DNA of 64,000 bases from CAVXJN01 sp963773585 (GTDB lineage Bacteria; Pseudomonadota; Gammaproteobacteria; JASBUN01), in contig CAVZBR010000001.1 in assembly GCA_963773585.1 (NCBI GenBank), forward strand, positions 372,001 to 436,000. Direction: 5' to 3'. This document shows positions 1 through 7,230 of the stretch, in pieces. The translations under genes were made by a program, and so were the position numbers. Position 1 is the first letter of the stretch. The number at the start of each line of letters is the position of its first letter. Below the pieces are notes generated by a model. It was not told the origin of the DNA. It did not search any database and saw only the letters and a list, made by a program, of their open reading frames with translations.

Positions 1-27
1 TCTCCAGCTCTCCAAATCACGTGTTAA

Positions 28-40
28 CGCGTATTTACGG
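28..40 (+). promoter_or_regulatory. Candidate regulator site upstream of the oxygenase cluster (motif copy A)
   Basis: The sequence CGCGTATTTACGG lies about 140 bp before the oxygenase start codon and resembles three other copies in the window near 8145, 12932 and 17401. The shared core is CGTATnTA, usually followed by C. The rest of positions 1-178 holds no gene and should be the promoter and leader of the cluster. I could not place a convincing -35/-10 pair or a sigma-54 -24/-12 element there. Confidence 0.4.
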
Positions 41-178
41 TTTTATGCAGCAAGAATAGCGTTAAGGGCGAAATCAATTTGACGTTAGTCAGGCGTGTAT
101 TCAGAACGCGTTATGTCAGAGACCCGTTAGGGCGACTCGAAGCGCTATTCAACATTTGTACGGCTGGAGGTGATCGAC

Positions 179-1333
179 ATGAAGAAGTTTCTAGTCAACG
201 CGCGGTACTGGTTCGCGCCAATCCTGATCCTTGCATCGATGGTCGGCGTATTGGTAGGCGGCATGTTTTCGTGGTATGGGGTGCTGTTACTTGGCGTCGG
301 TATCGTGATCGACACATTGCTCCGTTTTCAGACACCCGGGGCCGGTTACGACGATAACGGCGAAACCATGGGTATACCGTGGCTGCAGAATAGCGTCATG
401 TACTCGATGCTCGGTGTATTTGTGCTGCTGCAGGTGTCTCTGGCCTGGCGCATTTACCAATATGTCAACGGCGTGCCGATCAGCCAAGGGTTTGACCACA
501 TGCTGTTCGGCATCCTGCCTTATCAGAACGGAATTTCAGGACTGAACCTGATCGGTGCCACTATATCGACCGGGATCTTCGCCGGTATCGGCATCATCTA
601 TGGTCATGAACTGGCTCATACCAAAGGCGTTACTTTTGTCATCTCCCGGTGGATGATGGCGCTAAGCGGAAAAGCGCATTTCAGCTACGCGCACGTATAC
701 AACCACCATCTTGAGCTTGGCCATGAGGACGATCCGGCAACGTCGCCTCGTGGTCGCAGCCTCTGGCAGCACTACCCGCTGGCGGGCATCGGCCAATCGC
801 GTTTCCTGTACCGCATGGAAAAGCAACGCCTCGAACGTCGCGGAAAGCCTTTCCTGACTTGGGAAAACCGCTGGCTGCGCGGATATGCCATGAGTTTGCC
901 GACGCTGTTTTTGTTCTGGTATGCCGGAGCGTGGGTCGGAATCGGATGTCTTGCCATCGTCTGGTTTATCTCCAACTTCGAACTCGAAGCGCTCAACTAC
1001 ATGGAGCACTACGGTTTGATCCGGGAAAAAGGTCAGCCCATCGACTACCGGCATTCCTGGGACAATTCCACGGCGTTTACAAGCTGGTTCTTCATCGAAA
1101 TCGGTCGTCAGGCGGATCATCACGACCGTGGCGAAACCCACTTTTGGGAATTGGACGAAGTAGGTGCGCCCAACGTCGGTTGGGGCTACTTCACACTGTT
1201 CGCCGTGGCGCTGATGCCGCCGCTTTACCACGCCTACTACAAGAAGGAACTGGCGAGATGGGACGAACAATTTGCATCGGAAGGTGAGCGCCAGATCGCG
1301 GAACGCATCAATCGTCAGGTCGGTTACGCGTAA
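179..1333 (+). CDS. AlkB/XylM-type membrane non-heme diiron monooxygenase
   Basis: This 384-residue protein belongs to the membrane fatty-acid-desaturase/alkane-hydroxylase family, which inserts one oxygen atom into hydrocarbons using a diiron centre. Visible motifs are HELAH (about 143-147), HVYNHH followed by a DDPAT stretch (about 172-187), NYMEHYGL (about 274-281) and RQADHH (about 310-315), with several hydrophobic helices before and between them. The NYMEHYGL element and the spacing of boxes favour the AlkB/XylM branch over desaturases. The third box is odd: AlkB proteins carry RHSDHH or RHADHH, but here Gln replaces the first His and an extra His follows at about 321. The ATG at 179 is chosen because GGAGG sits at 166-170; a GTG at 170 is possible. 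It is first in the cluster, followed by ferredoxin, reductase and GST genes. The substrate is unknown. Confidence 0.9.
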   Translation: MKKFLVNARYWFAPILILASMVGVLVGGMFSWYGVLLLGVGIVIDTLLRFQTPGAGYDDNGETMGIPWLQNSVMYSMLGVFVLLQVSLAWRIYQYVNGVPISQGFDHMLFGILPYQNGISGLNLIGATISTGIFAGIGIIYGHELAHTKGVTFVISRWMMALSGKAHFSYAHVYNHHLELGHEDDPATSPRGRSLWQHYPLAGIGQSRFLYRMEKQRLERRGKPFLTWENRWLRGYAMSLPTLFLFWYAGAWVGIGCLAIVWFISNFELEALNYMEHYGLIREKGQPIDYRHSWDNSTAFTSWFFIEIGRQADHHDRGETHFWELDEVGAPNVGWGYFTLFAVALMPPLYHAYYKKELARWDEQFASEGERQIAERINRQVGYA

Positions 1334-1368
1334 ACGATCTTGTGTCGTGTGAGTGTACGCAAAGAGGG

Positions 1369-1389
1369 CGCCCCCTCGGGGAGGGGGCG
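1369..1389 (+). promoter_or_regulatory. GC-rich intercistronic hairpin
   Basis: A perfect 9-bp stem (CGCCCCCTC, loop GGG, GAGGGGGCG) lies 36 bp after the oxygenase stop codon and before the globin gene. No T-run follows, so it is not a standard terminator. It may partially attenuate transcription or protect the upstream message from 3' decay, giving more oxygenase than downstream proteins. Confidence 0.55.
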
Positions 1390-1434
1390 GCGTTACCCGG
1401 ATAGTCAAAGTCTACCCAAAGGAAGCATAAAACA

Positions 1435-1797
1435 ATGAACGAACAGACTCTTTACGAAAGGCTTGGTGGTTCGAAAGGCATTGCCGCAATAACGGAAGAT
1501 ATATGGTCGAATCATACCCAGAATCCGCTGGTCAGTAACCGATACGTGAATTCAGATCCGGAGAATGTCAAGCGATTGGTGCGTGAGATGTTTTGTGCGG
1601 GTACCGGCGGTACAGAGACATATACCGGCAAAGACATGCTGAGCGCACATACCGGAATGAATATCAACGATCAGGAGTTCAACGCAGTAATCGACGATGT
1701 TTTAAAAGCGTTGAAATTGAACGATATCGGCAAGCGGGAAAGCGATGAGGTCCTGGCCATCCTGTGGTCGATGAAAGGCGAAATCGTTGGAGTTTGA
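1435..1797 (+). CDS. Truncated haemoglobin, group I type
   Basis: The 120-residue protein begins TLYERLGGSKGIAAI, the typical opening of truncated (2-over-2) globins, and has the conserved proximal segment around AHTGMNI (about residue 67-73) expected to supply the haem-ligating His. Such globins bind O2 or NO in the cytosol. Within this cluster a role in delivering O2 to, or buffering O2 and NO near, the membrane oxygenase is a reasonable inference. It has a purine-rich ribosome site (AAAGGAAG) before the ATG and is co-oriented with its neighbours at short spacing. Family assignment is firm; the role is not. Confidence 0.88.
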   Translation: MNEQTLYERLGGSKGIAAITEDIWSNHTQNPLVSNRYVNSDPENVKRLVREMFCAGTGGTETYTGKDMLSAHTGMNINDQEFNAVIDDVLKALKLNDIGKRESDEVLAILWSMKGEIVGV

Positions 1798-1840
1798 GAG
1801 TATTTGAGTCATCAGCCGATCTAGTGAAGGAGAAAAGGCT

Positions 1841-2023
1841 ATGAAAGTCACTTGGGATGAGAAGGTCTGTATCCATGCCGGGAAGTGTGTGGAAGGAAGT
1901 CCGGAAGTATTCAAAATTGAAAACGGAAAATTCGCGATCCATTTGGACGCCGGTGACGAGAATCAAGTTCGCTCCACGGTAGCGGCCTGTCCATCTGGTG
2001 CGTTGCAGATCCAAGAGCACTGA
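1841..2023 (+). CDS. Small ferredoxin, divergent single-cluster type
   Basis: This 60-residue protein has the pattern CIHAGKC near residue 10 and ACPSGAL near residue 50. That pattern fits the divergent 4Fe-4S mono-cluster family (YjdI-like, PF06902) and resembles the three-Cys ferredoxins that serve cytochrome P450s. Only three Cys are present, so the centre is either [3Fe-4S] or [4Fe-4S] with a non-Cys ligand. It probably carries electrons between the reductase encoded at 2857 and the oxygenase at 179, taking the place of the rubredoxin used by classical AlkB. The ATG follows GAAGGAGAAAAGG closely. Confidence 0.85.
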   Translation: MKVTWDEKVCIHAGKCVEGSPEVFKIENGKFAIHLDAGDENQVRSTVAACPSGALQIQEH

Positions 2024-2126
2024 ACAGCGCAATGTTCGGAACGTATTAAAGAACGGGTGCAAGCCGGTTTTCGAGCGAAAACAAGCCGGCGATGTAACCA
2101 GCGAGATCTTGATCGAGGAGAACAGC

Positions 2127-2813
2127 ATGTTAGGCGATCGCTTGCAGAACAAAATGAAACTATACGGCAACCCGGCATGCCTGAATACAGCGAAGTGCTT
2201 GTTCACGGCTGCTGAAAAGGGCGTTGATATTGAGTCCCATTACGTGGGGCCAGACGGTCAGGGGGACGCAGCAGAAGCCGCGGTACTTTCGCCGCACGGA
2301 TCTCTTCCGGTACTCAGAGACGTGGACTTCGTTGTCTATGGTACCAATGCAATCATGTCGTATCTCGATGACAAAGGCTTCGGTCCTTCGCTGATTCCTC
2401 GGAACGCGACGGTGCGTACCGTCATGTATCAGTGGATTCACATCGCGTCTGAGTTGGCACAACCCGACGTCGCAGCCCTTATCAGTGGTGGCGGCAATAC
2501 CGATCTCGTTTCACATTGGTTCAGCGCGCTCAATGCGCACCTCGAGTCTAAGACCAAGGACGTCGCGCTGCGCGGAGACTATATCTGCGGCGCTTTCAGC
2601 CTCGCCGACATTCATTGGGCTGCCCTTGCGCAAGGTTGCGTACTTGCCGGCGCCGTCGACATCTTGAACTCGCAAGCGCAGGTGAAGAATTGGTGGCGTT
2701 TGATCAAAGAACATCCGAGTACGAGCAAAGAGAAAATCACGGCCTATGACATATTGCCAACTGCTAATGACATAAAGGGAAATAATCTTAGAGGCATACA
2801 GATAAACGCCTGA
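2127..2813 (+). CDS. Glutathione S-transferase-like protein 1
   Basis: The 228-residue protein has a thioredoxin-fold N-terminal half (KMKLYGNPACLNTAKCL, with SPHGSLPVL as the cis-Pro loop) and an all-helical C-terminal half containing FSLADIHWAA, a recognisable GST C-domain signature. It is one of three related GSTs in the cluster. All share a KCL motif in helix 1, an ADIHW or AEIHW motif and a similar C-terminal tail (AYDILP in this copy). GSTs conjugate glutathione to electrophiles such as epoxides or remove it again. The start is supported by GAGGAG at 2115-2120. Isoprene-degradation loci also pair an oxygenase with GSTs, though with a soluble diiron enzyme. Confidence 0.85.
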   Translation: MLGDRLQNKMKLYGNPACLNTAKCLFTAAEKGVDIESHYVGPDGQGDAAEAAVLSPHGSLPVLRDVDFVVYGTNAIMSYLDDKGFGPSLIPRNATVRTVMYQWIHIASELAQPDVAALISGGGNTDLVSHWFSALNAHLESKTKDVALRGDYICGAFSLADIHWAALAQGCVLAGAVDILNSQAQVKNWWRLIKEHPSTSKEKITAYDILPTANDIKGNNLRGIQINA

Positions 2814-2856
2814 AGTGTGCAATCGGCCCAGGCCGACCGACAGGAGTGATCGCCGG

Positions 2857-3942
2857 ATGTTCGGAGTATTCAAAAAGACCAAGCAGGCCTGGGCCGCGGA
2901 GGTTACTCCTTCCGGCAAGTCGATCACGGTGAAGGCGGGACAAAATCTGCTGAAGGCCGCATTGGACGCCGGGCTGCGGTGGCCCCACGACTGCCGAGTC
3001 GGCAGCTGCGGAACGTGCCGTTGCAAACTGAAGCAGGGGAAGGTGAAAGAGCTGTCTGACTTCGCTTATGTCCTGTCCCAGGAAGACCTGCAGTCGGGGA
3101 TGATCCTTGCTTGTCAGTCTGCTTTGCGCAGCGATGTTTCGGTGGAAGTCGAGTTGCTGGAAGAAACGGCGCAAACCGTCAGCGTCACCTCGCACAAAGC
3201 CGTCATAGAGAGGGTAAACCCATTGACCCACGATATTGTCGAGTTGGTGATCAAGGCCGCTGACCAGTTTCCCCGTACGGCTGTAGCCGGACAATACGCA
3301 GAACTGGAGATCGACGGTATCGCTGCGCCGAGGTCCTATTCGTTTGCCAAGGCCCCGGAGAACGAGTCCGATCACGAGATCACATTTTTCGTGCGTCGGG
3401 TTCCAGGCGGGGAGTGTACGGAGTGGTTGTTCAGCGAGGACCGGGCTGGAGAGCCCGTGACGGTCACCGGCCCCTACGGATCGTTCTGGTTGCGCCCTGG
3501 GAATTCACCGATCGTTTGCGTCGCAGGTGGCAGCGGCATGGCGCCCATCAAAGCGCTATTGGAAAGTGCGCTCAACAACGGCGCAAACAGGGACGTATTG
3601 TTTCTGTTCGGGGCGCGCACGCAAAAGGATTTGTACTGTCTGGACGTCATGGACAGGCTACGTCAGGGTTGGAAGGGGAACTTCGAATTTGTGCCAGTTC
3701 TTTCCGAAGAGCCGGAAGACTCCGATTGGACAGGCGCTACGGGCTTTGTCACACACTATTTGGAAAGCGCATATATCGAGACGGGCAAGGTGGACGTGAA
3801 GAAAAGTCAGGGTTATTTGTGCGGGCCGCCGGCAATGGTTGACGCGGGCCAAGCTCTTCTGAGTTCCGCCGGAATGGCGAAGGAAGATATCCACTTCGAC
3901 AAGTTTCTGGACGCGGCGACGATGCCCGCAGGCAGGAAATAG
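2857..3942 (+). CDS. XylA-type oxygenase reductase: [2Fe-2S] ferredoxin fused to FAD/NAD(P)H reductase
   Basis: The 361-residue protein opens with a plant-type [2Fe-2S] domain, with Cys at 46, 51, 54 and 86 (C-x4-C-x2-C-x31-C). A flavin-binding barrel follows with RSYSFA at about 159-164, then an NAD-binding domain with AGGSGMAP at about 223-230 and a C-terminal GYLCGPPAMV segment. This is the layout of XylA and of related oxygenase reductases. It should take electrons from NAD(P)H and pass them to the oxygenase at 179, directly or through the ferredoxin at 1841. The ATG at 2857 follows CAGGAG. It sits between GST 1 and a small membrane protein. Confidence 0.92.
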   Translation: MFGVFKKTKQAWAAEVTPSGKSITVKAGQNLLKAALDAGLRWPHDCRVGSCGTCRCKLKQGKVKELSDFAYVLSQEDLQSGMILACQSALRSDVSVEVELLEETAQTVSVTSHKAVIERVNPLTHDIVELVIKAADQFPRTAVAGQYAELEIDGIAAPRSYSFAKAPENESDHEITFFVRRVPGGECTEWLFSEDRAGEPVTVTGPYGSFWLRPGNSPIVCVAGGSGMAPIKALLESALNNGANRDVLFLFGARTQKDLYCLDVMDRLRQGWKGNFEFVPVLSEEPEDSDWTGATGFVTHYLESAYIETGKVDVKKSQGYLCGPPAMVDAGQALLSSAGMAKEDIHFDKFLDAATMPAGRK

Positions 3943-4026
3943 AGTTTTCAGCAAGACGCGGCATTTGGAGTCTGAGGTCCCGGATGTATTCGGACTAGCA
4001 ACGATTGTTTATTAGGAGATCAGAAC

Positions 4027-4236
4027 ATGGCGTCACTCAAGGCAATTTTTCTAATGATCGTATTTTCAGCGGCGGTCGCGTTCGGCATGAATGCGCTGGG
4101 ACTTACGGAACACTTCCGCGAACCGGCCTATTCGTTGGCGGGCGCAGTTGTATTGCTCGTCGCGCTTATCGTGAACGTATGGCTCTATCTGAAAATTGCG
4201 GGGGAAACACCGTTTAAATGGTTCAAGGAAGACTAG
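4027..4236 (+). CDS. Small membrane protein, two predicted helices
   Basis: This 69-residue protein has two hydrophobic segments (about residues 5-22 and 35-57) separated by a short charged loop (LTEHFREP), and a charged tail ending FKWFKED. TAGGAGA lies a few bases before the start. I do not recognise the family. Its position between the reductase and GST 2 genes suggests an inner-membrane accessory of the oxygenase, possibly a stabilising or docking subunit. That is inference from context only. Confidence 0.75.
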   Translation: MASLKAIFLMIVFSAAVAFGMNALGLTEHFREPAYSLAGAVVLLVALIVNVWLYLKIAGETPFKWFKED

Positions 4237-4255
4237 CCGACAGAGGAGCAGAGAC

Positions 4256-4969
4256 ATGGGGCTGTTTTCGCGAAAGAAGAAGTCTGGGCGCGGGATTCAT
4301 CTGCGGGGGTTCCCCGGCGATTTGGATACATGCAAGTGCTTGTATCTGGCAGCCGAAAAGGGCATTCAAATGGACGTGGAGCTGGTGGACGTGACCGACC
4401 GGGAACACGAAAATGCGGCGTTCCGCGCCTTGTCCCCCTTCGGGAAAGTTCCCTGCCTGGGTGAAGGCGGTTTAGTGATCTCCGGCGCCGCCGCCATCCT
4501 GCCCTATCTCGACATCAAGGGTAGTGGTCCATCGCTAACCCCAAAAAAAGCCGCCCGCCTCGGAGACCAAAATTATTGGATTGAAGTCGGGCAATACCGC
4601 GTGCTACCGCACGTTCACAATCTGGTCGACGAATACGTGCTGAAGCCAATGGTCTCATCGAGCCATACCCCTGATCCGGCGCAGATCGAACAGGCCGTGA
4701 ACGCAGTAGAGCCTGTATTCGCGGTTGCAGACGAGTTCTTGGAAGGCAAAAACTATTTTGCGAGCGAATTTTCTTTTGCGGAAATTCACTGGGCGCCTTA
4801 CCTGCACTTTTGGGTAATGACGGGCCAGGAGCAACGACTAGACGCGCATCCGAATCTCAAGCGTTGGTTCAGTCGCGTCCAAGCACGACAAAGTCATGGC
4901 CGAAATACCTATGCGGTGTTACCGAGTCTGAAGCAGATTCAGGGTAAGGAGCTCAGGTATGTGGCCTGA
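4256..4969 (+). CDS. Glutathione S-transferase-like protein 2
   Basis: The 237-residue protein has a GST thioredoxin-fold domain (LRGFPGDLDTCKCLYLAAEKG near residues 17-37, SPFGKVPCL as the cis-Pro loop) and a helical domain with FSFAEIHWAPY. The N-terminus carries an extra basic segment (SRKKKSGR). The C-terminal tail (TYAVLPSLKQIQGKEL) parallels the tails of the other two GSTs. GAGGAG precedes the ATG. Three GST-like paralogues in one oxygenase cluster suggest successive glutathione-dependent steps, for example conjugation, rearrangement or oxidation, and glutathione removal. Assignment to a named GST class is not possible here. Confidence 0.85.
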   Translation: MGLFSRKKKSGRGIHLRGFPGDLDTCKCLYLAAEKGIQMDVELVDVTDREHENAAFRALSPFGKVPCLGEGGLVISGAAAILPYLDIKGSGPSLTPKKAARLGDQNYWIEVGQYRVLPHVHNLVDEYVLKPMVSSSHTPDPAQIEQAVNAVEPVFAVADEFLEGKNYFASEFSFAEIHWAPYLHFWVMTGQEQRLDAHPNLKRWFSRVQARQSHGRNTYAVLPSLKQIQGKELRYVA

Positions 4970-5028
4970 CTTGAGCGGCCAACGGAAGACAGGCGCTTGC
5001 TTGGCGCCTGAAAATAGGGGAACTGACA

Positions 5029-5820
5029 ATGAACGAATTATTTGCGTTTGGTCGGTCTGCAGACGATGGTGCAAAGGACGCCCGCTATGGTTCAGCAGGA
5101 GATTTGAAAAAGACACAGTACGTTCTGCAGCTTTTGGGATTTCCGGCGCACGCGGATACATTGAAATGCCTAATCACCGCAGTCGAAATGGGCATGGAGA
5201 CGGACGTCGGCGTGCTGGACATTCTCGAGGGGCAGGACGAAAGCAATGAATACCTGGCAGTGTCCCCGCTGGGTCTCGTGCCAGTGTTAAAAGAGGCCGA
5301 GTATTGCGTGGCGGGCGAAGCGGGAATCATGAGCTACATCGAGGCGCGAGGCCTGGGGAAACGGTTGCCACCGAAAAATGCCGCGCTGCTGGCGGAACAG
5401 AATTATTGGTCCGATATTGCGTGCACGGAGGTGGGCCCGCACATCAAGGCACTGGTGAAAGAACATATCCTGGCGCCGATGGATGATTCCGTGTACATGG
5501 TCAAATCGGCGGACATCGAGGCTTCGAGGAAGGCGCTCGCGGCGCCACTGGATGCGTTGAACGCTCAATTGGCAAACAATACGTTCATTATCGGCAACTA
5601 TTCCTTTGCGGATATTCATTGGACCGCTTACGTACATTTGCTGTACGAAGCTGGCGAGGGAGACCTTATAGACCAGCGTCCGAACGTCAAGGCATGGTTC
5701 GATCGGATCCGGACGCACAAGAGTTTCTCGGGGCAGAATATAGTTGCGTACGAGCTCTTGCCGAAGCTCGCGGATATCAAGAAAAAGAAACTTAATTCAA
5801 TCGTAATAGACGATTATTGA
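5029..5820 (+). CDS. Glutathione S-transferase-like protein 3
   Basis: This 263-residue protein is the longest of the three GSTs. It has an N-terminal extension of about 30 residues before the thioredoxin-fold domain (VLQLLGFPAHADTLKCL, with SPLGLVPVL as the cis-Pro loop), followed by a helical domain with YSFADIHWTAY and a tail AYELLPKLADIKKKKL. The repeated tail pattern, Tyr-x-x-Leu-Pro then Ile-Lys/Gln and Leu, is shared by all three proteins and marks them as one lineage rather than three unrelated acquisitions. It is co-oriented with and closely spaced to GST 2. Confidence 0.85.
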   Translation: MNELFAFGRSADDGAKDARYGSAGDLKKTQYVLQLLGFPAHADTLKCLITAVEMGMETDVGVLDILEGQDESNEYLAVSPLGLVPVLKEAEYCVAGEAGIMSYIEARGLGKRLPPKNAALLAEQNYWSDIACTEVGPHIKALVKEHILAPMDDSVYMVKSADIEASRKALAAPLDALNAQLANNTFIIGNYSFADIHWTAYVHLLYEAGEGDLIDQRPNVKAWFDRIRTHKSFSGQNIVAYELLPKLADIKKKKLNSIVIDDY

Positions 5821-5846
5821 GAAGTGTGCTGGCAGGGAGAAGCGTG

Positions 5847-6254
5847 ATGTTCTGGCGATTGAGTCGATCGGACAGCGAACTGGAAAGGGCAATGTCGACA
5901 TTGAACCCTTTTGTCTCAGACGCCTTGAGCGGGATAGACACACGGGAGCTTGAGCGGGGCGGCGCGCGAATGATGGCGGAGTGCTACGTGTACGGCGCCG
6001 TACGTTACCTGGCATCGTACGACGGCATGAGGGCCACCAATACTGGAATGTTGCTGGAACAAATGCTGGCAACACATTTCAGGGCGGATCACGAAGAAAT
6101 CGGCCGCTGTCGGGCGCTATTTTCTGAAGTTGGAGCGAAAGACAGGGAGCAGGTATTCATGACAGAGGGAGCCAGCGCCATACGCCGTTGGCTGGTCAAC
6201 GATGACCGGACGGTCGGAAGCCATCTAAAACAGTTGCTTGAGTCGGTGCACTGA
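5847..6254 (+). CDS. Hypothetical protein of the oxygenase cluster
   Basis: The 135-residue protein is not recognised. It looks mostly helical and soluble, with many Arg and Glu residues and no membrane segment or signal peptide. It starts 27 bp after GST 3 in the same direction, with GGCAGGGAG before the ATG, so co-transcription is likely. A regulatory or assembly role for the oxygenase is possible but unsupported. Confidence 0.6.
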   Translation: MFWRLSRSDSELERAMSTLNPFVSDALSGIDTRELERGGARMMAECYVYGAVRYLASYDGMRATNTGMLLEQMLATHFRADHEEIGRCRALFSEVGAKDREQVFMTEGASAIRRWLVNDDRTVGSHLKQLLESVH

Positions 6255-6354
6255 TAGGCGCGCGGAAAGCGGTTTTGAGCGCAGTTGTCGCTTCAGGATG
6301 ACCAGAGTCGGATCGGCGGACAAACAGAGAGATCAAACGTAGGAGAGTATTAAC

Positions 6355-6468
6355 ATGTCTCAGAGTGGCGGAAACAATGCAATGGTGTTTGTAGGTGCGA
6401 TAGCAGTTGGGGTCGCGATTATCGCGGTGACGCTGTATCTATCGGGTGCATTGAACGCGTTGTTTTAA
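6355..6468 (+). CDS. 37-residue single-helix membrane protein
   Basis: A short reading frame encodes 37 residues: a polar start (MSQSGGNNAM), one hydrophobic helix (about residues 10-32) and a short end (NALF). AGGAG at 6341-6345 is 9 bp before the ATG, which argues for real translation. It follows the oxygenase cluster in the same direction and is the last intact gene before the strand change. Small one-helix proteins of this kind often act as accessory subunits of membrane complexes; that role is inference. No homologue is recognised. Confidence 0.6.
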   Translation: MSQSGGNNAMVFVGAIAVGVAIIAVTLYLSGALNALF

Positions 6469-6500
6469 TCGGGTGAACATGATGCAAGAAGTCTAGGTGA

Positions 6501-7150
6501 TCAGTTTACGGTAGATTTCACCGATGCGAAATGGAGCTTCTCGACCTGGTCTACTACGACAAAGTTATCGTGCCCGAACATATGGGGAAGGTAGTTCGGC
6601 GCATGGTCGTCGATCGTGATGCAAAACGGATGGATCCCCGCCTGGCGCGTCTACATGAGCGCCTTGCGCGTATAGGCACCTTGATAGCCGCTTTCGTCGT
6701 CAGACCGGCCGTCTGACAAGACGACCAATAAACGCTGTACGCGCTTCTCCAGCCAAGAGCTTCGCGCTGTGGTGGCGTATGGCGACTCCCATGCGCGTGA
6801 AGTGCTGCGGCATTGGATTCAGCGGTCACGGTTTGTTCTGTTAAGCGGCACCATCGCTCGCGATAGCATTGGCGCGCCTGATCCCATTCGTCATATGTAA
6901 ACTCCGTGTCTGCTGAAGGCGCATCCGGCGTTGCAGGTGTAGGGAGTTCCTCGTCGCGGCTTCCGTGGGCCGCGGGCTCGGGTATCTCCTGAAAATCCGG
7001 AGAACGCATCGCTGTGTCGTGCTGGAGAAGTTTGTCTTGGTTTAATGCATTCAATACGACTGCGGGCTCCAGTGCGCCTTGATATTCGGCGGGAGGGGGA
7101 TCGTTGTCCTCAGGATACACGCGTGCCAGCCAGCGCAGACTATCGCTGCT
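6501..7150 (-). pseudogene. Decayed norD/CbbO-type gene remnant (von Willebrand A domain)
   Basis: Two pieces of a NorD/CbbO-family protein survive in different frames on the minus strand. The upstream piece holds TYDEWDQARQCYRERWCRL, matching the family's YPEWDY...YRPDWC region. The downstream piece holds RLLVVLSDGRSDD, then GIHPFCITIDDHAPNYLPHM and FGHDNFVVVDQ, matching the C-terminal part of the family's vWA domain. An in-frame TAG at 6651-6653 interrupts the second piece, and roughly 150 residues including the expected DxSxS metal site are missing between the pieces. NorD and CbbO activate nitric oxide reductase or Rubisco together with a MoxR-type AAA partner, and no such partner is in the window. 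It is very likely non-functional. Confidence 0.75.
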
Positions 7151-7230
7151 ACGTCAAGTAGACGGACTGTTGCTGCCGCGCACCATGAGCGCGCAAAACC
7201 GCTGTCGGCACTGTTTCATGGCCCGTAACG

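Noticed and set aside
130..143. Sigma-54 promoter for the oxygenase cluster
   Set aside because: A GG-N10-GC spacing exists but the flanking bases do not fit TGGCACG-N4-TTGC. Such spacing is common by chance.
6531..6716. Short plus-strand frame of 61 codons
   Set aside because: The reverse strand of this region encodes the C-terminal part of the norD/CbbO relic (FGHDNFVVVDQ), which explains the open frame.
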